Positions 23,631-33,738 of a DNA stretch of 64,000 bases are shown here, piece after piece. The DNA comes from Tyto alba. Taxonomy: Eukaryota; Chordata; Aves; Strigiformes; Tytonidae. The stretch lies in assembly GCF_018691265.1 (NCBI RefSeq), contig NW_024881279.1, positions 5,113,243 through 5,177,242 of the forward strand, written 5' to 3'. The stretch's first letter is position 1, and each line of letters opens with the position of its first letter. The position numbers and the translations under genes are program-made. The notes below the pieces were generated by a model that did no database searches, had not been told where the DNA came from, and saw only the letters and a program-made list of their open reading frames with translations.

Positions 23631-23659
23631 AAGTCAAGATGGATGAGTCATCTTGACTT
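23631..23659. repeat. Perfect 11-bp inverted repeat, 7-nt loop
   Basis: AAGTCAAGATG (23631-23641) and CATCTTGACTT (23649-23659) are exact reverse complements around GATGAGT. The short loop makes it a well-formed hairpin. Confidence 0.85.
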
Positions 23660-23834
23660 AATAAAGCTTACAAATACTTGCTACATATTTGAGAAGTCAC
23701 ATGCCAGGAGCCTTCATCACTTGTTTTGTTAGACTCCTGCTTTGCCAAGTCAAAACAGTCAGAAATCATAAAAAATAATCCATGCAATCTGTCTGAAAAT
23801 GCAGTTTTCTAGCATTATTTTTCTTGGTTTACAG

Positions 23835-23899
23835 CAGCAAGTCCTTCATTCTGCCATCAAAATTTTGCAATAGAGAGCATGACTTCCTCTTCTCATAAG
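23835..23899 (+). other. Candidate exon A of a spliced transcript (65 bp)
   Basis: The acceptor TTTTTCTTGGTTTACAG ends at 23834 and has a good pyrimidine tract. The donor AAG|GTAAGC lies at 23899/23900. One frame is open throughout and includes an ATG with A at -3, giving the short peptide start MTSSSHK. Only 478 bp separate it from candidate exon B, in the same orientation. Two adjacent blocks with proper sites at both ends make chance less likely than for single ones. The joined reading frame stops soon after the junction, so a lncRNA is more likely than a protein. Confidence 0.35.
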
Positions 23900-24346
23900 G
23901 TAAGCAAATGTTTTGCATTTATCAAGTTCCCGGAGTCTAAATAGAGATAGAGAGTCAGCAGACTTCACATGTTTATGTTTCTCTACTGGAAATGAGCCAC
24001 GGGAAGTTGCAGTTAAAAGGCTGCTATGTCTCAGGGTTCAAGTGACACAATAGACTTCAATGACTAACACAGTTGAACATCTGAAGCTATATTTGCCTTA
24101 AATATGAATTATAAGTGCTCAGAACCTCCACGAACAGGGCCAGAAACCAGAAGCCTACATTTATTCATTGAAGCCCACTGCTAGTTCATCTTGCTTTACA
24201 ACCTTGTTTTCCTATTAAAAAATTACTAATTGCTCCCGCCCCACCAATCTAAACCTCATCCAATCTAGAGCTACTCCTACATCTGGGTTTCCCTGGACAT
24301 CTTTTCCCTTTTCTCCTTGAAATTTTGTCTGCGGGTAATTTAGAGA

Positions 24347-24369
24347 TTTTTTTTTTTTTTTTTTTTTTT
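24347..24369. repeat. Poly-T run (23) serving as possible pyrimidine tract
   Basis: Uninterrupted T run that ends seven bases before an AG and directly feeds the acceptor of candidate exon B. Confidence 0.85.
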
Positions 24370-24377
24370 AATTTTAG

Positions 24378-24504
24378 GGGTGGATATCCAGATGTTTGGC
24401 AATTTAATTGGGTTATTCTGCCAGTTAAGCTGCTGGCTACCCTGAAATTTCAGCTCTGTCCATTGTCTGTGATTAGATCAAAGCAATCACAAATGTGCAG
24501 TGAG
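24378..24504 (+). other. Candidate exon B of a spliced transcript (127 bp)
   Basis: The acceptor is T23-AATTTTAG ending at 24377. The donor GAG|GTAAGTG at 24504/24505 pairs with U1 at every +1 to +6 position. One frame is open across all 127 bp (phase 2 in, phase 0 out; peptide begins GGYPDVWQFNWVILPVKLL), but it does not match the phase of exon A. The peptide is not recognised. The pyrimidine tract is a homopolymer, so this acceptor might owe its strength to a random T run. Confidence 0.35.
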
Positions 24505-26284
24505 GTAAGTGCTTTGGGATAGTCAGACCTACTGCTTAGGGGCTCCAGATGCAGTCTACACTAGTGATAAACATGTTGTGTTCAAGACACTGTGGGATTC
24601 CTGTACCAATGCATGTACAGAAGGACTGAGTTTTCCCAGAAATATCAGGCTTGTTAAATAAACCTAAAAGTGAAAACACTCAATTGATATCTGGAAATAA
24701 ATATTGCAAGGTAAATGAGTGGTGCATGAAAAGCCTGCACAGGCAACAAGAAAAACTTGTTACTTAGAACAAAAGCAGGGAATGCAACTGGGCAGGTAGA
24801 GGGATTGAAGTTTCAGTTGCCAATTTCCCTTCAAGTTACTGGTGCAGGTTGAACCTGTTACTCACTAAGTAGAAATGTAATAATCAACAATCAAACAGGC
24901 TGCTCTTCCTTTGCAACTATACTCCATAAATCAGAACTCAGGTGTGGCCCTTTAGCAATAGAGATAAATAAGTGATCAAATGTCAGAGGAACAAAACAAG
25001 TGACAGAAAGGGCTAAACATTATGCACGGAGTTGCTGGGGAATTAAATTAGCTTAATTGACCATGGATGGATAAAATTTCTCTTGTTAGCTGACAGTTGT
25101 GTTACATGTGCCATCTAAGGGCTTAATGCAGATTTAGCTCTGCCGTATACGTGCTCAGTGCCTGGGAAGAGTCGGTGCATTGCTGAGGAAGAGTTCTGCA
25201 GTTACAAACATGAAGAAATATAATTTGGCTTTTACTGTAAAATTTGTGTCCCACAACCTTCCTTTCACTAGAATTCATCATTTGTCTCTGACACAGAGGA
25301 AGAGCCCCGACATTACTGGAAAAAGGACAAAAGTTGCTCCTTGCTGGAGGCAGCCTCTCTCTAGTTTTGGTCCATTCCAGCCTTTGTGCCTTGCAACAGC
25401 AGTTTACTGAACTCCAAGCCAGTTATAACTATGAAAGTAAAATTTCCAATTAGTTAGCTTTCCAACAAACATACCTAACAATAATATATTAATCACCTTT
25501 AACCATGGAGGTTGTACTTTGTCTCACATGATGCATCCTTTTTAGCTACCTTCTGCAAAAGAAACCTAGTAGTTAAGCACTTTTGCCTCCTCCAGTGGAG
25601 GAGGCGCTTTAAACAATTGTCTATATGAAATGAAAGCATCAGAAAGCTATTTTACAACCTATTAAAATTACTGAGTTTTCATTTTAATTAAAACAGATCT
25701 TGGGGAGGAGGGGAAATGAGCATCATTAAAACACCACTCTACTATAAATATCTGTGGTGTTTACACTGGTTAATTTTTCACAAAGTTTGTATAAATTATT
25801 ATGTAAAATTTGCTTGTGTATCAGTGCACATTCACAAAATGTCTAGAAAAAGAAGAGATTTCATTAACTGTATAAAAAGTTCATATGAGCGTGAATAGGG
25901 ATTTTAGCTATAAGCATACAAAAAAAGAACAAATTTTGTAGAAGATCTGCCAGCTAACTGGGATCAGCTGGAACATGCATAGGGCACTTTTGGATCAGAA
26001 AGACATGCTGTTGCATTATTTCTATTTGTCTTCAGGAAAATTTATTTCTCCCAAGAAAATGGTATTGCTTGTGTGAGGAAGGGAAAAAAAAGCAATGACT
26101 TGGGCTCTTGGAGAGAAAAGAAAATGTGTTTTTACTTACTCCAGTCTCTGTTTTTCAACAGTTAAGGATACCAATTCTACTAACTTTTTCAGTTATTTTT
26201 AAAAAGCTTATGTGGAGAAAATGCAGACAGTTATTAAGTCATTTGTCTATCGCAACAGAAGATTAGGAAGGGTTTGATCTTCAC
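24505..26284. other. Unique noncoding sequence
   Basis: No gene recognised and no repeat seen apart from the 21-nt palindrome at 25585-25605. Confidence 0.55.
25585..25605. repeat. 21-nt near-perfect palindrome
   Basis: GCCTCCTCCA and TGGAGGAGGC are exact reverse complements around a single central G. With so short a loop it favours a cruciform or a symmetric protein site over an RNA hairpin. Confidence 0.85.
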
Positions 26285-26854
26285 TCATGTAAGGGCATTG
26301 TCTTTACTCATAAAAGCTTTCCTTTGAACATGCAAGGGTTCCCAACCTGGGGCTGGATGACACCTCCACCTCTCCCCTATTAAATCCTGGGAGAGGTTTT
26401 CCCTTTGGTCTTTCCCATACATCATCCAGTCAAGAGGGAAGTAGCTGCTGCCCTCCTCTTCCCCCACCTCCACCATTTTTTCTTCCCTCGTGGACTGAAC
26501 TGTGGTTGACAAGCTCCAGGGACCCCCTGGGATCCAGGAAGGCCTGGCTGCTCCCACAGGAGCCCTTTTCCTCCAGATCACCTCTAGAGTCTTGATGCTG
26601 CTCCTTCCACCCAGCATCTTCTCCTGCTGGAGCTGACTGCCAGAGTGTGCTTGCTGGACCACCTCGGGGTTTCTCTTTCTACCCTGGAGATGGAAAGACA
26701 ATACAGGTCCCCATGTGGTAAGGTAGAAAAGCAGACCCCTTCTTGGGAATTCTTTCTGGGAATTTTTCAGGAATACCAAAAATCTAAACAGTTGTGAAAA
26801 ATAAGCAATATAACCCCACAGCAAAACAAACTCAGCACAGGGACTTCTAAACAT
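26285..26854 (-). other. 189-codon open frame of unknown nature
   Basis: This is one of the two longest open frames in the window and, unlike most, has no equally long rival in the other phases. Its start ATG is at 26854 and its stop TGA at 26285. The N-terminal third is hydrophobic and aromatic; the rest is polar with Trp, Arg and Glu clusters (for example EEKMVEVGEEEGSSYFPLDW). Inside it, TCTTTCCATCTCCAG forms a strong acceptor near 26,687, after which the protein-like part begins, so the real unit may be an exon rather than a whole gene. The 26,330-26,700 core is GC-richer than its flanks, as an old insertion would be. I recognise no domain. Codon bias alone cannot settle it. Confidence 0.25.
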
Positions 26855-28760
26855 AGATTTTGGAATTCTTTAGTATTTGTTGGCTGATTTAAAGGAAATC
26901 ACTCAGTAGTACATATCAATGACATATAACTTCACTCAATTTATTAAGATATTAACTATGGAAATTCAGTGGCCAAAGCATGGAGAGTACAATTAACACA
27001 ATTAGTTATTCATTAGTGTTTGAATTTTAATGAATAGGACTCTCTTTCCATTACTGGAATACTTGAATGGAATAGCGTTTTACCTTTTTGATAGTATCTG
27101 CCTTGATGTCTCCTTCACTTCATAAATAGGGACACATCAAAGATTTTACACTACTGTAAAATAGTCTCAATTATATTAACGTACAGTGCTCCTATATGCC
27201 CGTTTTCCTATGATTTTCAGAATATGGAACTTATTTTCATTTCTGAGTATCTTAAAGGACTTAGCACCCTTTCCTTTTTAGTAATCTTCTTTGCATTTGC
27301 TATGCACTATATTCCTCCTAATAAAACAAAATATTCAGACTCCCATTTTACAAGCTTTTAACAGAACACCAGACTCCAGTGACTTGGTAAAATCTCTTCT
27401 ACCAAAGCTGAGGAAAAAAAAAAAAAGAGTAGATAACTTGGGAATGTGTGGCATTCTTATTTGCCTTGAAAGCCTTTGATTTGACAGTATTTGCAACCAC
27501 GTTTTGTATGCAGTTTAAGACAAGCAGTGACTGGGCTTGCTTATCTTGGGCTATGTAGCTCCTTGGTGGGAATAACCCTCTTTACATACAATCTGAGATA
27601 TTTCTTCAGCAAAATGTGCCTTTGCTTCTATTGTTTAATTGCGCTCAGAGAGCTAAGTAACTCTGGCAGATTTTATATACCAGTGGTGCGAATGGTATAT
27701 TTTTAATTAAATTTTAATGTTTTCATTGTGTTTGTTTGTTAGAAAAATCTTTAACTGGGCCTGAAGGGAAAACATTTTGTCAGTATAGCATTATTACTTG
27801 CAATTTCAGAGCTACATTTTTTAACTTCAAATTCATTTAAGTCTAATCTACCATAGCTTTGCAAGTCTTTAAGATGACCTTGGAGAATTCTGAATCAGGC
27901 CCTAAAATGCTTCAAACTAAATGAAAATACAGTATAAAGCAAAAAAGAGACATAGGAGAAGGCTAGCCAGAAAATTCTACAAAATCTAATGGCTACATGA
28001 CACTGAAAGTGCATTTCCCACTTTAAAAAATCTTTTAAAGCCATTTCTAAAATCTTTGTTTTATTTTATTCTTTGAGGGTTTGATTTCTACAAATGAAAA
28101 TGAGTAATTTCAAGATATGGGAGTTGTTTATTTTCACAGAGAAATTTTCTCAAGTCCTACATTTCTTAAGACAGTAAAAATTAAAAGATTGAGGGTAGCT
28201 GATTATATTTATCTTCTTTATTCTGCATGTAGAAACCCCCTACAATTAAATAGGCTTTATTCTTATAACAAAAAAATTGAAAGAGGTTTTGAGCTAAGGA
28301 AATGTTTTTTATGTGCATCAGCAGAAATAACAGACAGAGAAACAGCTTAAATATCAGTGTTGGATCATAAGACCCTTCTCACGTTAGTCTGCGCAGCTGA
28401 ACTGTATGATAGCAGCTTGTTAGGCTATAGGTTTTTATTGAAATGCCTATTGAGTAAAACATAATTCATGCTGTTGTTCACCCTTAAAACAGGAAATAAT
28501 ATACCCATTTAACTTAATCACAATTTATATTACATGTGCATATTTCTAAACAAGTGCTGTAGATGGAGAGTTTGGTAGCAATAATATTTATGAATTACAC
28601 TTTTAGTTAGCAAAGGAAAATGTGTGACCTCTTACATTTTGTTTGACATTTGAATTTGGTATCCCGTATATGTGACATGGGTGATGGATGCTTATTAACA
28701 CAGTGTATAAACAGGAAATGCTTCTAAGCTGACCATTTATTAGCGCAGTATGTGTTCAAA

Positions 28761-28815
28761 CTAAAATTTGAATTTTAGCTGCAGTATTCTTGTCTGATGA
28801 CTGCAGAGCTAAAAT
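28761..28815. repeat. Two overlapping inverted repeats
   Basis: CTAAAATT-TG-AATTTTAG (28761-28778) is a palindrome with a 2-nt centre. Its right arm is also the start of ATTTTAGCTGCAGT (28772-28785), which pairs with ACTGCAGAGCTAAAAT (28800-28815) over 14 bp with a 2-nt bulge. The same TTTTAG word can therefore pair on either side. Confidence 0.75.
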
Positions 28816-31679
28816 ATAAGGCGGGTTTCCTTTTTTTCCTTGCTTGCTTTCCTGTACAGAATGGACAGATTTAACAGAGCATAATTTTTATATCTAAATC
28901 AGTCTTCCATATGGAGCCTAAGTATATGAACACAAAGGCGTATGAATTGTACAAAAATAGAGTCACAGGAAATTTATCCAGTGGAAGGATTTTGTAGAAT
29001 TCATAGTGAATTTTCCTGGTTTAAATAAATAAATGTATGTGCCCACATTCCCCTTCATGTCCTGACGTGTGCAATGAGCCATTTCCCCCTTTACTTCATT
29101 ACTGCAGAAACGTAGGGAAGAAGTATCATTGACTTCACCAGAGCTTTGACAGCTGATTCACTTTTGATCTATCCTTTGCAGGACTGGCGACACAATAATT
29201 TTTCATTCACACTTAATTGCTTTTTTAAAAAAAAACTTCAATACCTGACAAATATCTGAAAAGCTTTTTCAGTGAAAGTTTCAACACTTCACCTTATCAA
29301 AGCAGAAGTGAAAAATTCCACATATTTAGAAGGATTCTTCCAGCACAGAACAAGAATATAGTTTTTCTAAAAAGCAACCCCTTTCCAATTTTCCTGATGA
29401 TTTACTGTGGAAAATATAGAATAATACAGAGAATCTGTTTCCCTTTCTGTATCACATTTAAAGCCAGCCCTCAGGAGCGGGAACATGAATCTGTTTTTCC
29501 TAAGCACAGGCTTAATATTCCAAAGCATTTGGATAAAAATTATTTGTGTGACAAAAGAACTGTGATTACCCAGTGAAGTATCTCAAAGAGAAGATTTTAT
29601 TTTAACTATCTCTGTCCGAAGAGTTCTACTGTATTGTACAGTGTAGGTCAAGGAAATAAGTCTCTATTTAAAAAGTCAGTAGGGAACATCTATCTTGCTA
29701 TTGTAAGTAGCAGGTATAAGACCATCTTGACTGTTACTATTAATATTAAATACCTTTACTAAATACACAGCTTTCCACATTTCAGGACCCAATCACAGGA
29801 AGGTTAGCAACCTGGAAATTGAAACTGGCAGATCTTTAATCTAACATTCTGCTTTTCAGTGGAAAAAAGTAACGTCTTTATAGATGAGAGTCAAAGGTTA
29901 AATTTAGTTTGCATCAAATTACAAAAATATGCTTTTGGTGAGGTTAGATTCTCATGCTCAGAGCAATTCGAACTGTAATGAAAGCAAACATTGAAAGAGA
30001 TAATCCCATTAAAGATGAACTATTCACTTTAACCTCAAATACTTGGTAACTAAAATAAAACCACGCTAGCAGGAGGATGAAGTTCAGCTTTTAGGGGAAA
30101 CTGGAACTCAATGTTATACCTCAGACTGCACGAGAGAAAAAATAGCATTCCTGTTTCTAAAAGAAAACCTTATTTTGGGGGGAACAAATTAATTCATGTT
30201 CTTCTCTTAAGGTCTACACAAAACAGCGGTGACCCTTTTGACAGTGTATGCTTGTACATGGCAGGGTAAATTGTGCTTTTCTCCAGACCAGCAGCTCTTC
30301 CAGAAATAGCGAAACCCGCGCAGTGCTGTCGTACAGCGGGAAGTCAGGAGCAGGGGGATGAACGTCTGCAGCTGCGAGCTGGCTCCTGCTCACGCGTGAC
30401 AACCCATAGCAAAGGCCTGTGCCTGCTCTTCCTCCACGCCTTCCAACACAGGCAATATTAGGATGTCTTTCTTTCATGTCAGTCCCCTCAGTCGCGCATC
30501 TGGTTTCTGAGAGGGAGCTAATTCCGCGGAAAACCTCAAGTCTGAGCTCAGAATAAAATCTCAAATATGCCTGATTTCAGTTATCCCAGTCTGTCCCCTG
30601 TGCCACCACAGCCTGGCACGAAGTGGGAGTGTAGTGGGACTGTTTGCCTGGGGTTTGGTCAAGGCACTGAGTGTGGTTTGTAGGTCCTGGTGGTTTAAAA
30701 TTATCCACTCTTCTGAACAAAAAGGGGAGCAAGGAATAATTTTAAAGCCCCACTGCTAAAGAATTAAGCTCTTTCATATAATGACAAAGCTTTTGGTTTT
30801 CAAGAAATACCAAAAAATGTCTTTAATCCCTGAACTTCTGATACCCCAGCGAAAACTCACCCCTAAATGCAGCCACAGCCAGAGTCTTTCTTCATTCCCA
30901 GAGGCCTGGATACCGATTTAAAGAATTTGGGAAGAGTCTCATATTCTTCCCTTTTATAACTTAAAATAGTCTGAAGAGATATTTTTTTAAAAGCTTAAAA
31001 ATAAAATAAAAAAAAATTGTAGACTGATATTTCTTTTTTATGCCAAGTTTCAGCCTGGAGAAAATTTTATGGCTGAGTTCTAATCCACCCCAAACCCTGG
31101 TTTATAACAGAAATGCTGACACAATGATAACTATAGCGTTACAAATGCTGGCGCTATGATATTTATTGCTCCCTAGTGCCAGCAGGGGTTAATCCTTATT
31201 AAATGCATTCATTTTCTGGCCTTGTGGAAAACAGATCATTTAGTGATCAAGCAGAGAATGGGTCCCTGGTAGCGTTAATGGAAGATATCACACAAGACGT
31301 AGTAAGTGAGGAGTCTTTCAGGGGGACTACTGTAGGTGTTTCTGAGGATTAAGTGGCCTTCTCTGGGGGTTTGAGTTCAAATCCAGAGTGTCTATATCCA
31401 AGAAGTGTCTTTGCTGCAACAGAGCAGCATACACTGAGAAGGACTTTGTTCTTCTTTTCAGCTTCAAGGAAGCGTATGGAAGGAAACATGACATTATCAT
31501 GTATTTCCACAATCAACAGTGGAACAGATCCCACAGATTAGGAATTACTAATCTCTCTCACACCTGGGTATCTAAAATCCTCTTCTACATTGAACTGTCC
31601 CTGTTTAACAGTGTTGGAAGCACAGAGGAATAACAAGACCCCTGTTAACTATCTACCAGCTGATTCTTGTATTACTTAC

Positions 31680-31766
31680 CAGAGAAAGCAAAATATACAG
31701 TTTAATTGCTTTCAAAAATTTTTCACATCCCATCCTCATAAACATACATTTTAGCAACAAGAGGAG
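31680..31766 (-). other. Candidate exon, minus strand (87 bp, phase 0-0)
   Basis: On the minus strand an acceptor (TTTCTGTGAGATTTTCAG) opens at 31766. The donor CTG|GTAAGT closes at 31680. The length is 29 codons, in phase 0 at both ends, with no stop in that frame (LLLLKCMFMRMGCEKFLKAI...). The peptide is Leu-rich and not recognised. The pyrimidine tract is moderate. Confidence 0.2.
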
Positions 31767-33685
31767 CTGAAAATCTCACAGAAATATCTCCATAAAGCTA
31801 TTTGGGAGGATGGGTGGTTTTTTTTTCCAGAGATTTACACACTGCCACGGTGCTTGTTGTATTTATATGATAAACTAGACAAACATGAAGAAAAGTTGCA
31901 GTTTTGGTTTAGAAAAGAGTAGGATACAGTGGGAATTTTAGCATTTCACTCTTGCTCCAGGGTCTCTAGTATGAGTTTGAAATCACCTGCCAAGCTCTCA
32001 GCCTTAGAAGTCAGTCTGCAGACTTTAAGGAAGGGGGTTATTTGCTATGAAAAAAATTCTCAGGACAAAAGGAGTGAGCATGCGTGTAAAGTTCATGATG
32101 AGTTCAGTGAATGATCATATTTTCCCCACAATAATAAATACTTCTATAATTTATAAATGCCTTGAAAGGCTGAGATACGTGGGGGATACAGAATCAAAGT
32201 GTCTTGACAAGAGAGAGACAAAGGAATGAGCCAGAGAGTGAACTGACTACTAAAATTCCTCATCTCTGATTTGTTTCTTTTAGAAGTTGTCTCCAGAGAA
32301 AAAACTGTACTTTCTAGAGAGGCTTAAAAAATAAAAAGAAATCCTCTGGGCTTGTGAACAGCCAAAGAGAATTTAAAAAACCTTCTCTTTGAGCACAGAG
32401 CCAAAGAGCAATACTCAAGATTTTCTCCTCTTCTATTTGATAATTGTTTTTTAAAATATGAACAATGAGACAGAGAAAAATTAAGGCTTTTTATAAAAAG
32501 ATTAAAATCAGAGGTATGCTTTCTTAATTTCAAGACAATGTTCTTCATTGCTACATGGAAGCTCTCTAGTAAAAGAGAATCAAACATCAAAACTACTTAA
32601 AACAAAAACAAGAGTGTTCAAGAGAACAGAATGCCATGTCTTCAGTATTGGGAAAAAAATGTTTTCATTAAAAAGTTGCTTTGAAAGAAAAGGGGCTAAT
32701 ATACATTCCCTTGATATTCAGAGGAACTGGAAATGAAAATAAAAATAGCCTTATTTTTGTTTAAAACTTCCACAGGGCAAAATACAATGTCATGATCTCC
32801 TCTAACAGATAGGAAATAGAAAAATGTTCATGTGAAGAAAACAGTCACTGGGATATTCAGAAAGTTGCCTTTAACAAGGAGACAGGAAAGACTCATTTCT
32901 GTTTGTCCTTCTGTTGGGTACAAAGGTTTTGCATTGAACCATGGACTCCAGAGAATCAGGCCAGACTGAGCACAGGACTGCAAGGTCCTGAGCATCCTCA
33001 AAGATACTGATATTTAATGGGAGCTGGGAGGGGCAAGTGCACGGCAGAACTAGTTAGAATCAGGAGGATGGAGCTGCAGAAGGACAGGCAGGGTCAGACT
33101 TTACTGTTTCACATCTGGCCTGTCCACAGCACCACCCAAAGGAAAAGGTGCTTTGGGCAAAGATGGGCACTGTGCAGTTGACTCGAGTTTGGTAGCCTGC
33201 TTCTAGGAGTTCACAAAGCTTCTGGCACAGAGAAGTTATTAAAAGGAGAAGAGAACAGTACTAAATCCCATCGTAATATTTGCAGGGATGCCAAGAGCTT
33301 TCATGGCCATCTCTGCAGAATGGAGGGGAAAATAGGTTTATTCTTTACTTCTAGTATTTCCTAGCCTTACTTGGCTGTTAATATGGTGTCTGCCTTTATT
33401 TGAAGAAGGATTGAGGTCTGTAACTGGAAGAAACGCTTTCTCACCCATTAGCCATTTGACACAGAGATAAATTCTCACAGAAGTCAAATACAGCCTCTTA
33501 TTATCTGCCCCACCAACACAGACTGGTCCAGCACAGCTTTGTACATCTTTGAAGTGAGCAGCATAAGTGAGCCAGGTCTTTTTATAAGGTTGCATGTGAA
33601 ATTGTCAGAAGAATGAAACCATTTGCAGATGGTGGGGTGATAAAGATGGTACAGTATCTCACTTGTATTTGCCCCTCATTTCTTT

Positions 33686-33738
33686 GGGAAGAGAAGAAAA
33701 GGGAAAGGGGAGGAGGGAAAAAGAAAAAAAAAAAAAAA
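33686..33738. repeat. Pure purine tract (53) with A14
   Basis: No pyrimidine from 33686 to 33738, with G-rich then A-rich halves. Low complexity; could form triplex DNA. Confidence 0.8.

Larger units (their letters stand above)
20931..23834. other. Unique noncoding sequence
   Basis: No gene recognised. It contains short tandem and homopolymer runs listed separately. A perfect minus-strand donor GAG|GTGAGT lies at 22885/22884, but I could not find a convincing acceptor for it. Confidence 0.55.
26855..33685. other. Unique noncoding sequence
   Basis: No gene recognised. 30,290-30,540 carries about ten CpGs (for example ACCCGCGC, CACGCGTG, TTCCGCGG), modest local enrichment without a clear promoter. 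A CTCF-like core CCAGCAGGGG lies at 31179-31188 in AT-rich repeat-free sequence. Hairpins and one exon candidate are listed separately. Confidence 0.5.

Noticed and set aside
31179..31188. CTCF-like core CCAGCAGGGG
   Set aside because: Only ten of twelve core positions fit; matches of this quality are common by chance.
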